From Acidobacterium sp. S8 (GTDB lineage Bacteria > Acidobacteriota > Terriglobia > Terriglobales > Acidobacteriaceae): a stretch of 64,000 nucleotides of DNA. This document shows positions 20,291 through 30,400 of the stretch, piece after piece. Both the position numbers and the translations under genes were made by a program. Where the stretch lies: positions 145,491 to 209,490 of the forward strand of contig NZ_LMUM01000026.1 in assembly GCF_009765985.1 (NCBI RefSeq), in the 5' to 3' direction. Numbering within the stretch: position 1 is the first letter of the stretch; each line of letters opens with the position of its first letter. The notes below the pieces were generated by a model that saw only the letters and a list, made by a program, of their open reading frames with translations, was not told where the DNA came from and searched no databases.

Positions 20291-21224
20291 CGCTGTCCTC
20301 CTGCATTGCGTAACGCTCGAATCGAAGGCTTGCCTCCCGCAGGAGATCGGGTGTCATGGTGAGATAAGTCTGTGTAGCCGCCAGCTGCGCATGTCCTATG
20401 TAGACTGACAGTCCAGGCAAAAGTTTCTGCACATCCTTGCCTTCTTGATACCACGCTATCAATCGATGAACAGCCGATGTGTGACGCAGGTCGTGAAGAC
20501 GTGGCTGACGGCGGGAGCCGCCTTCCCGTCGCAGACCCGCATGCAGTCGGATTTGTTTGAAAGCCCTCTCAAACATGTGGATGGGGATCCGCTTCGAGTT
20601 CCGTCCAACAAAAAAAGGGGGGTCAGGGTTCCTGGAGGATGCATGACGGCAACCGGCATATTCGGAAAGCACTCTAAGCGTTGTTGGTCCAATACGCACC
20701 AGCCGGGTTTTGAAGAACTTCGAATCCCGGACTGTAAGGACGGCGCCCGAAAGATCGACATTGCCAATCGTCAGAGACAGCGCCTCTGATGTCCGCAATG
20801 CAGCGCCATACATGAGAAGAATAAGAGAACGCATTGCAGCCGCATCAAGATCACTGCGGGGTCGACAGCATGATTCCGTTGAGCACAATATGCGCCGGAG
20901 TTCAGCGGACGAATAAATATAAGGCTGGAACGTCGGCGGTAGTTTCGGAATGACGAGCGGTAATGGAGACGTTGCGATAAATCCGCGACTGATGGCATAC
21001 CGATAAAATCCGAGGAAGGCGTCGTGCCTCACACACCAACTGGTTGTGAGTGGACCTTTGCCAACGAGAAGGGCGTTCACTTTTTCTGGCAAGATATTTT
21101 TGATGTCGATGTCCGGTCCCATGGCCCGCCAAAAAGCCTTCAGTTGGCGGCCATTCACCTCGAATCGTTCACCCAGTGCTTTTCGGAAAGCTGCATATTG
21201 TTCGCAGATACTCTGGATTTTCAT
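20283..21224 (-). CDS. Tyrosine recombinase/integrase, second member of trio (RitB-like)
   Basis: 313 aa intact; LMYGAALRTSEALSL, HDLRHTSAVHRLI, LSVYIGHAQLAATQTYLTM. Confidence 0.92.
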   Translation of the reverse strand: MKIQSICEQYAAFRKALGERFEVNGRQLKAFWRAMGPDIDIKNILPEKVNALLVGKGPLTTSWCVRHDAFLGFYRYAISRGFIATSPLPLVIPKLPPTFQPYIYSSAELRRILCSTESCCRPRSDLDAAAMRSLILLMYGAALRTSEALSLTIGNVDLSGAVLTVRDSKFFKTRLVRIGPTTLRVLSEYAGCRHASSRNPDPPFFVGRNSKRIPIHMFERAFKQIRLHAGLRREGGSRRQPRLHDLRHTSAVHRLIAWYQEGKDVQKLLPGLSVYIGHAQLAATQTYLTMTPDLLREASLRFERYAMQEDSDA

Positions 21225-21997
21225 AGCAGCTCTCCCAGATCAAAGTCCGCCACTTGACGGAGCCGGATGAGATCCATCTTGGCGTAAATCCGGGTCGCCT
21301 CAAGGTCACCGTGGCCGAGATGATCGCCGATTTCCTTCACGACAGCCCTTGGTTAATCAGGCAGGTTGTACATGCGTGTCGCAAGGAGTGTGGCCCGTGG
21401 TACTTGATGGAGAGTTCTCGCTTTCGCAGTTGCCGATTCACGACGGACCGCATTGCGCCATTTGAGAGTGGGCAGATGGGCGCGCGCATCGTGAGAAAGA
21501 CCTGCCGATGGGATGATTTCGGTCGCACTTCTTTGAGGTAGCGTATGATCGCTGTTCCGACGGACGCTTGCAGGGGAAACGCGTGACTTCCGGCTAGTTT
21601 GCTGCGAGTAAAAACTATTGTTTCCTGCTGCCAGTCAATGTCGGTAAGTTGTAAGCGAGCGACCTCTTTGGAGCGAACGCCATAGACGGCAAATAACATC
21701 AGAATTGCGTGAATCACGAATGGTGATTGGATGATTGCCGGCGGTGGCATCCAGGATTTCTTGCACAATGTCCCAGTCGGTCCCGAGGGGAGCGTCTCGT
21801 GCTGGAACACTCGCGGCGCCATAATCGAAGCGGCGATACCTACTGCGCAACAACCTCGCATTTCGGCGTATCGAAAGAATGAACGTACTGATGAAGCGTA
21901 GCTCCGAATGCTGATGCGAGCATAATGCTCTGCATTCACTTTCTGCACCAAAAGCGAATCGATATCAGAGACGGTGATCGTATAAGAAGCCGCTTTC
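21224..21997 (-). pseudogene. Tyrosine recombinase, first member of trio (RitA-like), frameshifted and probably 5'-truncated
   Basis: ORF 21337-21951 (HSLRHACTTCLINQGLS*), continued in another frame as VVKEIGDHLGHGDLEATRIYAKMDLIRLRQVADFDLGELL*, whose stop overlaps the ATG of the next gene. Confidence 0.85.
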
Positions 21998-22049
21998 CGT
22001 CAAGCAGTCGATCGAGGAATGGCCGCACAGAGTTGCAGCGATAAGGATC

Positions 22050-22156
22050 TTGCCGACTACCAGCGCCTCACGGCCGAAGGCAAACTTGGAGAGGCTGGGC
22101 AGAAGCTCGAAGAACTGAAGCGCACCATCGATAAGCTGAACACGCGTCAAAAATAG
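22050..22156 (+). pseudogene. 3' tail of a large protein gene (possibly UPF0182 family)
   Basis: LADYQRLTAEGKLGEAGQKLEELKRTIDKLNTRQK* in one plus frame with no start. Confidence 0.4.
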
Positions 22157-22256
22157 TTGTGTGGACAAGCCTTTGCCAGGGAGACCCCGATTCCCCAGGC
22201 GCGTTCGGGTGCAGTTGCCATAGTCACAAGTCTTAACAGCGCCTTTTTCAAGTTGC

Positions 22257-23505
22257 CGAAAACGCCGGCGGTCTCAACCGATGGACGCAACACTGGCTTG
22301 GAGTTTACTCGCTGGAGTTTCAAAGTCCAAAGTCTTGCGCGGGCGTTGATTGAGGCGCAGGGCTACCTTGTCGAGGTCGGCTTGGGAGTAGCCGGACAAG
22401 TCGGTTTTCCTGGGGAAATACTGTCGCAGTAGCCCGTTGGTGTTTTCGTTGGTGCCGCGTTGCCAGGGGCTCTGCGGATCACAGAAGTAGACGTTCACCT
22501 TCGTGGCCACGGTGAAGCTCTTGTGTTTGGCCATCTCCAACCCTCGGTCCCAGGTCAACGAGCGCCTCAGAGACGCGGGGAGTTTACGAACCTGCCGGGT
22601 GAGCGCATCCACTACGGTCGCTGTGTCCTTGCTGGGCACTTTGACCAGGATAGTGAAACGCGAATGTCGTTCCACCAGGGTTGCGATGTGACTGTTGCCG
22701 GTGCCGCTGAGCAGATCTCCCTCCCAATGACCAGGGATGGCACGATCTTCAATTTCTGCAGGCCTCTCGCTGATGGAGATGGCATCGACGATCTGACGCG
22801 GGACTGTCCGCCAGCTCGAGCGTGCACTGAGCGACGGATAGATCGCTTGGACCGCAGCTGTTGAATCAGTTCTTTTTTCAGCACCCCACGAGCCTGAATG
22901 AATAAGCTACGGTAGATAGTCTCGTGGGACACGCGCATGCTCTCGTTGCGGAGATACCGTCTCTTCAACCAACCTGAAATCTGTTCCGGCGACCAGTCCA
23001 GGATCAGTTTACTGGCCACGATCATCCGCAGCTTGCTGTGCTTGGCAAGCAGGCAGGCCTTGGGCCGTTGAGCTAACTTCCAGGCCCGATGATCGGCTTC
23101 ACTGGCTCGATACAGCGGACGCCCGCCGTGACGCGCCACCTCCCGGCTCACCGTCGACGCAGCCCGCTGAAGTCCTCTGGCGATCTTCCGTATCGACGAA
23201 CCGGAAGCAATGCCTCGTGAGATGTCTTCCCGTTCCGCCAACGTAAGCGATCGCAGAGAGCGCCGACGAACGGCTGGAACAATCCCGCCGTGCTGCGATA
23301 ACAAGAACTGAATCGAGCCATGGTCCTTGCCAAAGGCGCGGCCAATCTCGTGCAATGACTCACCCGCCTTCCAGCGTCGCCAAATCTCAGCCTTCTGCTC
23401 CGCAGAAAGCCCATACCGTCTCCCTTGTCTCATCAACACCACCTCTAAGAAATGATCTAAATCAGATGATGTTGCATCCATCGGTTGAGACCGCCCCGGT
23501 TTTCG
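22257..23505 (-). mobile_element. IS30-family insertion sequence with inverted terminal repeats
   Basis: Transposase ORFs plus inverted repeats GGCGGTCTCAACCGATGGACGCAAC (22267-22291) and the complement of gttgcatccatcggttgagaccgcc (23471-23495; one mismatch); CGAAAAC shared further out. Confidence 0.88.
22274..23490 (-). pseudogene. IS30-family transposase, frameshifted near 22.8 kb
   Basis: N-part 22612-23520 (YGLSAEQKAEIWRRWKAGESLHEIGRAFG...DWSPEQISGWLKRRY..VSHETIYRSLF); C-part 22274-22675 (ERHSRFTILVKVPSKDTATVVDAL...CDPQSPWQRGTNENTNGLLRQYFPRKTDL), bridged by IVDAISISERPAEIEDRAIPGHWEGDLL in the second frame. Confidence 0.9.
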
Positions 23506-23859
23506 TCCAAGTGACGACATGGGCGTTTCTCGGTACCTGTCCGTTTGTGCAGTTGACGCTCTCTGTCATTGCAGTTTGCGATTTTGAAATCTTTCTATGA
23601 CTTACTGCTCGCTCCGGAACACTTAAAATACGAAGCCCGATAGTCCTTTGTAGATCGCTTTATGGATTAGGTTCTCGACCATGTCTGCGATCACAATTCG
23701 GTGAGGTGTTCTGGCTTTTCTGATACCTGCAGGATACGATTGCGAAAACACTAGCTGCCCCCACATCCTGGCGCTAGGGCTATCACGCGGAGAATGATCA
23801 TGTTTGTCTACTGAGGCAACAAATGCAGCATGTATTGCATCAAAAATTCGCGCCGTCGA

Positions 23860-23891
23860 GTATTTGGATCGCGAAGGAGCGATCCAAATAC
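23860..23891. repeat. Perfect 13-bp inverted repeat with 6-nt loop
   Basis: GTATTTGGATCGC-gaagga-GCGATCCAAATAC. Confidence 0.95.
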
Positions 23892-24028
23892 CTCTTATCC
23901 TACGTCATAATAGCAGCCTGATTGATGTGAATTGTGGGGGCCTGAAACCTATTGCCAAGCCGGCATAGGTTGAGGCAACGATACGGCGAGACTTGTATTT
24001 TAAACTGCGGTTTTGAGGGAGAATTCTG

Positions 24029-24630
24029 ATGGCGTCTACGCCGAGGGCATTGGTCAATGTACACGGTACCGAGTTGCTGGAGAGCGATTCCCGCGAAATT
24101 TATAGGCAAAAAATTGCACGTATTACTCTCGATTCGATGGTGCAATTTGTAGGTTTGCTGGACGCCGAGGGCACGGTGCTGGAATCAACCAAGTCGCGCT
24201 CGATGCGGTGGGCATCACGCTGAGCGATGTTGAAGCAAAGCCGTTCTGGACTACATTTTGGTGGCAAGTTTCCGACGAGATCAACCTCGAACTCCAGGAA
24301 TCGATACGCCGCGCCGCGCAGGGAGAATTCGTGCGATGGGACGCCGAGATCTATGGCCGCGCCGGCGGTAAAGAAACTATCGTGATTGACGCCTCTCTGG
24401 TGCCGGTAAGAGACGAGAATGGCAAAGTGGTATTCACCGCGGCTGAGGGGCGGGATATTACGGCAAAGAAGGCTTACGAGCGTGAGATCGCGCCGCAGCG
24501 TGAAGAGTTAGCGGAACTCGACAAGCTCAAGACGCGCTTCTTCGCTAACATCAGCCATGAATTTCGCACGCCTTTGACCCTAATGATGGGGCCGCTTGAA
24601 GATGCGGTCGCCGACAAAGTGAATATGTCA
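24029..24630 (+). pseudogene. PAS-domain sensor histidine kinase, frameshifted and 3'-truncated
   Basis: MVQFVGLLDAEGTVLE / (frameshift) / VGITLSDVEAKPFWTTFWWQ...ITAKKAYEREIAPQREELAELDKLKTRFFANISHEFRTPLTLMMGPLEDAVAD, then unrelated sequence. Confidence 0.85.
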
Positions 24631-24686
24631 GCGGGAAACCACGGCACGTTATATAGGCTCATCTGGGACCTGCTGCAAAGGCTGCT

Positions 24687-24905
24687 GGCATTCCCAACAA
24701 GATCGGCTGGCACACTTTCGCCACTTTACTCAAAGCAAACGGCGAGGATGTGAAGACGGTGCAAGAGCTGCTCCGGCACGCCAACAGTACCGTCACGATG
24801 AACGTCTACGCACAGGGGGTCACCGAACTCAAGCGCCAAGCACATCACCGGATCGTGCGCATGGTCATCGGCCAGGAAAGCCGAGGAAATGGGGGAAATC
24901 GATAA
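24687..24905 (+). pseudogene. C-terminal remnant of a phage-type tyrosine integrase
   Basis: GIPNKIGWHTFATLLKANGEDVKTVQELLRHANSTVTMNVYAQGVTELKRQAHHRIVRMVIGQESRGNGGNR*; lies 60 bp from tRNA-Glu. Confidence 0.88.
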
Positions 24906-24963
24906 TGGATATTAACGGACGTCAATTTTTTTCGAAATGGTTTTCCTAAGTTATTGATTTAAT

Positions 24964-25009
24964 TTGGCGTCCCCGACGGGATTCGAACCCGTGTTATCGC
25001 CGTGAAAGG
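24964..25009 (-). repeat. 46-bp direct repeat within tRNA-Glu (tRNA-proximal att site)
   Basis: Identical to 15111-15156. Confidence 0.95.
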
Positions 25010-25042
25010 GCGGTGTCCTAGGCCGGGCTAGACGACGGGGAC
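24965..25042 (-). tRNA. tRNA-Glu (TTC), CCA encoded
   Basis: Reverse complement GTCCCCGTCGTCTAGCCCGGCCTAGGACACCGCCCTTTCACGGCGATAACACGGGTTCGAATCCCGTCGGGGACGCCA; anticodon loop CTTTCAC. Confidence 0.96.
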
Positions 25043-25255
25043 GCAATTAAGATGGCCGCTTGATAAGCGCGCCGGGCAGGACCTTCCATCCTCAATTTAT
25101 CAACCCAGAGGCTTTCTGTAAAGGCCCACGGTTTCATTGCTATCTGTAAACAAGATTGTCTTTGGGCAGATATTACTGGCGATGTTCTCGTTAATCTCAG
25201 CAATGACGCCAGGTCTTGGCGTATCGGAGAGGACAGTGCGTTATTCTGCAGTCCC

Positions 25256-25981
25256 ATGCGCAGATTTAAATTTCTCGATTTGCTGACGATTGCTTTCGTG
25301 GTCGTTTTGCTGATTTCAAATCTCATTGCGCCGAAAATTTGCCAATTTGGTCCCTATGATCTGCCGATTATGCGGAATTTGGGACCCATTCGTGTGAGCG
25401 GAGCGCAATTGTTATTTCCCATCACTTATATATGTGGCGACATCTTTACCGAGGTGTATGGTTATGCCGCCTCGCGCCGAGCTATCTGGATGGGTTTCTT
25501 CGCCATGGGATTGCTTTCGGCAATAGGCGCAATTGCGGTGGCGCTCCCTCCGGCATCGGATTGGCATAACCAACAAGCTTTTGCGACTGTCTTTGGTGTA
25601 GTGCCGCGCTTCGCTGTTGCCAGTCTTGTGGCCTATTGGGCTGGCGAATTTACCAACTCTTATACGCTGGCTAAGCTGAAATTACTCACCAAAGGACGCT
25701 GGCTGTGGACGCGAACAATCGGTTCGACCGTCACAGGTCAGGCCGTCGATACCGCGATCGTAATCATCATTGCCTTCTGGGGCATTTCCTGGAATACGAT
25801 AGGCAGCATTATTTTCTGGTCTTATCTCACAAAGGTTATTTATGAGACACTGGCTACGCCTCTTACATACGTTGTAGTTGCATGGCTGAAGAGGGTGGAA
25901 AACGTGGACACCTTTGATGTTTCCACCGATTTCAATCCTTTTTCACTAAGGGCTCGAGAAAATCACGCCCAAGCGGGTTGA
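25256..25981 (+). CDS. Queuosine-precursor transporter family (YhhQ/VUT) membrane protein
   Basis: ISNLIAPKIC, LLFPITYICGDIFTEVYGYAASRRAIW, GSTVTGQAVDTAIVIIIAFWG. Confidence 0.9.
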   Translation: MRRFKFLDLLTIAFVVVLLISNLIAPKICQFGPYDLPIMRNLGPIRVSGAQLLFPITYICGDIFTEVYGYAASRRAIWMGFFAMGLLSAIGAIAVALPPASDWHNQQAFATVFGVVPRFAVASLVAYWAGEFTNSYTLAKLKLLTKGRWLWTRTIGSTVTGQAVDTAIVIIIAFWGISWNTIGSIIFWSYLTKVIYETLATPLTYVVVAWLKRVENVDTFDVSTDFNPFSLRARENHAQAG

Positions 25982-26208
25982 ATTTCTAAGTTTTTAATTA
26001 TGAATAAGATAAAGCCTCTGCGTAAAACAGGCTACGCGTGAGACATACCTTCCTGGACCGGTTCGACTTACATTGAGCGCGTTTCGGCGAATTGTTTGAA
26101 GCATTTGCCGCGGCGAAACATCCAACAGTCACTCGCAGCTGAAACTGTTAAAAAGAAACACCCAATCGGTTATTTTCTGCTTATTTTCAAGCCGTTTTTT
26201 GGCGTTTC

Positions 26209-27381
26209 GTGATGGTTTCAGAGCCGGAATCGCTCCTTCTGGGGCAATTCTGGAGCGTGACGAGCTTCACCAATACATTCCGAGGCCTGGTCGTGTACCG
26301 TAAAAATCGATTTGCTATCAGTTCATTAGTTCTAGCGACGTTTCTCAGCGCATGCAGCAGCAAGCCCGCTCAGCAGGCAGGCGCGGAAGCCGGTGCTCCG
26401 CAGGCGATGCCTGTCCAAACCGTGACCGTGGCTCCTCAACCGGTTCCGGTCAGCGATGAGTATGTGTCGACGATCAAGTCACGGCGCTCGGCCACAATCA
26501 TGCCGCAGGTGACGGGAAATCTGGTCCAGATCAGTGTCCGCTCCGGCGACCGCGTGAAGGCCGGTCAACTGCTCATGGTCATCGATCCGTTGAAGCAGGA
26601 AGCGACCGTCGCGACCCAGAAGTCGACCGAGCAACAAAAGTTGGCCGTTTTTGAGTACAACCAGGTCGAGGTCGAACGCCAGCGCAAACTGTTCGCTGCC
26701 GGTGTAACAAGCCGCGACACGCTCGATCAGGCCGAGCAGGCGTACAAGAATTCGAAGGCGGACTATGAATCGTCTACGGCTGCCAGCAAAAGCCAGGAAA
26801 ATGAGCTCGCTTATTATCGAATCCGGGCTCCATTCGATGGAATCGTCGGCGATGTTCCGGTCCACGTAGGAGACTACGTCGCTTCCTCGACGCTGCTGAC
26901 CACGGTGGATGAGAACCGTGACCTCGAGGCGTACATTTATATTCCTACGGAGCGCGCGGGCGAGGTACGGCGCGGTCTTGCGGTAGACATTCTGGACAAC
27001 AGCGGGAAGCAGATCGAACGCACAGCCATTGACTTCATCTCCCCACAGGTGGATGACCAGCTCCAGGGGATTCTGGCGAAGGCGGCAGTGCATTCGCCGC
27101 TTCTGCGGACGGAGCAACTGGTCAAAGCGAAGGTGGTTTGGTCGACTGAGCCTGCCCCGACCGTTCCCGTGCTGGCGGTGACCCGCCTTGGCGGGCAGAC
27201 GTTTGTGTATGTCGCCGAAAACAATAATGGAAAATACGTAGCCAAGCAGCGGGCAGTAAAGCTTGGAGACACGATTGGCAACGAGTACGCCGTGCAAGCC
27301 GGGTTAAATAACGGTGACAAAGTGATTGTCTCCGGCACGCAATTCCTGGTGGATGGCGCTCCTGTGCAGCCCCTGGGGTAA
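26209..27381 (+). CDS. RND efflux periplasmic adaptor subunit (MFP lipoprotein)
   Basis: Lipobox LSAC, GNLVQISVRSGDRVKAGQLLMVID, YRIRAPFDGIVGDVPVHVGDYV. True start may be ~26290. Confidence 0.93.
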   Translation: MMVSEPESLLLGQFWSVTSFTNTFRGLVVYRKNRFAISSLVLATFLSACSSKPAQQAGAEAGAPQAMPVQTVTVAPQPVPVSDEYVSTIKSRRSATIMPQVTGNLVQISVRSGDRVKAGQLLMVIDPLKQEATVATQKSTEQQKLAVFEYNQVEVERQRKLFAAGVTSRDTLDQAEQAYKNSKADYESSTAASKSQENELAYYRIRAPFDGIVGDVPVHVGDYVASSTLLTTVDENRDLEAYIYIPTERAGEVRRGLAVDILDNSGKQIERTAIDFISPQVDDQLQGILAKAAVHSPLLRTEQLVKAKVVWSTEPAPTVPVLAVTRLGGQTFVYVAENNNGKYVAKQRAVKLGDTIGNEYAVQAGLNNGDKVIVSGTQFLVDGAPVQPLG

Positions 27382-27485
27382 TTGCTGTCGCGATTATTGG
27401 AATGCGAGTGAATGCCGGTTACCGCTTCATTCGCAAAGGACGATAACGTTTTGAGGACCCGCAACCGTTTTGGCTTCGCCTCGGA

Positions 27486-30400
27486 TTGCGAAAGGATTTT
27501 CGCGTGGTAGATTTCTTCATTCACCGTCCCGTATTTGCAACAGTTTGCGCGCTGCTGATTATTCTCGGCGGTGCCGCTGTTATTCCGACTCTTCCGATCT
27601 CGCTCTATCCGGATCTCGCACCGCCGCAGGTGACGGTTACCAGCAACTATGTGGGCGCCAATTCGCAGGTCGTGGAGTCTGCCGTCACCATTCCGCTGGA
27701 GCAGCAGATCAACGGCGTCGAGGGAATGCACTACATCACCTCGACCAGTTCGAATGACGGCACCAGCAATATCAACGTCACCTTCAACACTGGATACGAT
27801 CTCAATATCGCGGCTGTCGACGTGCAGAACCGCGTTGCGAGCGCACAGGGCCGCCTGCCGCAAGAAATCAAGAACACCGGTATTACGATTACGAAGGCGA
27901 ATCCAAATTTCGTCTTTGCGGCGGGTTTTTATTCGCCTGACGGCAGCCTGTCGAACCAATACATTTCGAACTATCTCGATGTATACGTCAAAGATCCTCT
28001 GAAGAGAATTAAAGGCGTCGGCGATGTGGTCATCTTCGGAGAGCGCAAGTACGCCATGCGTATCTGGCTCGATCCTTCAAAGCTGGCTGCGCGCAACCTC
28101 ACTGCAACAGACGTTATCAACGCCTTGCAGGAACAAAACGTCGAAATTCCTTCGGGTCAGCTGGGACGTCCACCAGCGCCCGCAACGCAGAATTTTCAGA
28201 TCACCCTTCGAGTGATCGGCCGTCTTTCAGAGCCGCGCGAGTTCGAGCAGATTATTTTAAAGAACACTCCCAATGGCCTGGTGCAGTTGAAAGACGTGGG
28301 CCATGCGGAGCTTGGCGCAGAGACATACGATACCAATCTCGAATACAGCGGCCATGAGGCCATCGGTGTTGGTGTGCAGCAACTTTCAGATGCGAACGCG
28401 CTGGAGGTTGATAAGGCAGCCAAAGCTGCCCTTCTCAATTTGTCGAAATCGTTCCCGCCGGGAATTAAGTACGTCGTAGCCTTTGATACCACGACGGTCA
28501 TCGGCGATTCGGTGAAGGAAGTGGTCTCAACTCTGGAAGAGGCGATTGTCATCGTTATCGCCGTGATTTTCCTCTTCCTGCTCGACTGGCGCGCCACCGT
28601 GATTCCTGCGATTACGATTCCCGTATCGCTGATCGGCACATTCGCCTTCATTAAGATGTTTGGGTTTTCCATCAATTCGCTGACGCTGTTCGGCATCACG
28701 CTGGCGACAGGGCTTGTCGTCGACGATGCCATCGTCGTCATCGAAAATGTACAGCGGCATATTTCGCTCGAACACTGCGATCCGCATAAAGCAACATCCG
28801 ATGCGATGGGCGAAGTAACCAGCGCCGTCATCGCGACGTCGCTCGTGCTGATATCCGTGTTTGTGCCGGTGTCGTTCTTCCCCGGCACCACGGGTATTCT
28901 CTACAAGCAATTCGCATTGACGATCGCATTTGCCATCGCCATTTCAGCATTTAACGCGCTGACGCTTTCGCCAGCATTGGCTGCTCTCTTCCTGCGCGGA
29001 GAAGAAGAAAAATATAAGATGCTGGACTGGACGCGCATCAAGCCTCTCTCCCGCGGCTACTCCGCCTTTGCGCATGGAGTGGAATCGGTGATTATCTGGC
29101 TGGGCAGAACCTATGCTCGCGTTATTCACGTTGCGCTGCGTCTGCGCTATGTGCTGCTAGTGGTCTTCTTCGCCGGCCTTGCGGCGACAGTATTTGTCTA
29201 TCGACATGTGCCTACGGGATTCATTCCCCAGGAAGATCAAAACTACCTGATCTGCGTAGTGCAGACACCGCCGGGCGCGTCGCTGAATTACACGACTGAA
29301 CTTTCGCATCGTGCTGAGCAATTAATTCTTCAGGACAAGGACGTATTCGGAACGTTTGCCGTTCCGGGCTTCAGCCTCTCCGGAGGCAGCGCTCCAAACT
29401 ACGGATTGATCTTCGTTCCGCTGAAGACTATCGATGAGCGGCGCGGTGCAGGGCATGGTGCTTCGGCCATTGTTGCCCGTCTTGCGCCTAAGCTCTTTCA
29501 GGTGCCGGGCGGCATCATCGCCATGTTCGAGCCTCCTGCAGTGCAGGGCATCGGCAGCTTCGGCGGCTTCCAGTTCCAATTGCAGGACCTGGGCAGAAAT
29601 ACGCTGCAGGACCTGGATCAAGTGGCGCACAAGATCGTTGCTGCCAGCCGTCAGCGTAAAGACCTTACAGGACTCTTCACCAGCTATACGGCGAACGATC
29701 CGCAGTTGCTGATCACGATTGACCGCGAAAAGACGAAAGCGATGGGCGTCCCCATCAGCGAAGTCACGAATGCTCTGGGCGTGTACATGGGCTCGGAATA
29801 CATTAACGACTTCGACTTTAACAATCGCTCCTATCGCGTTTACATCCAGGCTGATCAGCCCTTCCGTATGAAGGTAAGCGACCTGCGGCAGTATTACGTT
29901 CGCACCAACGGCGGAGGAATGGTTCCGCTGGACAATGTGGTGAGAATCAGTGATGCAGCCGGCCCACAGGTGATCTATCACTTCAATCTTTTCCGCTCGG
30001 CAGAAATCGATGGCGCCGCCTCTCCGGGCTATAGCTCAAGCCAGGGATTGCAAGCAATGGAGGAACTAGCAAAGCAAAACATGCTTCAGGGCATGAGCTA
30101 CACCTGGAGCGGGTTGGCACTCGAGGAAGTCGAGGCGCAGGGCAAGGCTGCCATCATCTTTGGATTGGGCATCATCGTCGTCTACCTGACGTTGGCCGCG
30201 CAGTACGAAAGCTTTGCGCTGCCATTCATCATTCTGCTGTCGGTTCCGATGGCGGTGCTGGGTGCACTCGAACTGATCTCATGGCGAGGTCTGGCGAACG
30301 ACGTTTACGTGCAGATCGGTCTTGTGATGCTGATCGGACTAGCTGCGAAGAACGCCATTTTGATCGTAGAGTTTGCTGAGCAGCTGCGCGAACACGGACG

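Larger units (their letters stand above)
15111..25009. mobile_element. ~9.9-kb tRNA-Glu-associated integrated island (decayed)
   Basis: Flanked by the 46-bp tRNA-Glu direct repeat; integrase remnant at the tRNA-proximal end; enriched in recombinase, IS and ArdC remnants. Confidence 0.85.

Noticed and set aside
28880-28893. CCCGGCACCA match to the tRNA-Leu 3' end
   Set aside because: Only ~10 bp and inside the conserved RND permease coding sequence; treated as chance, not an att site.
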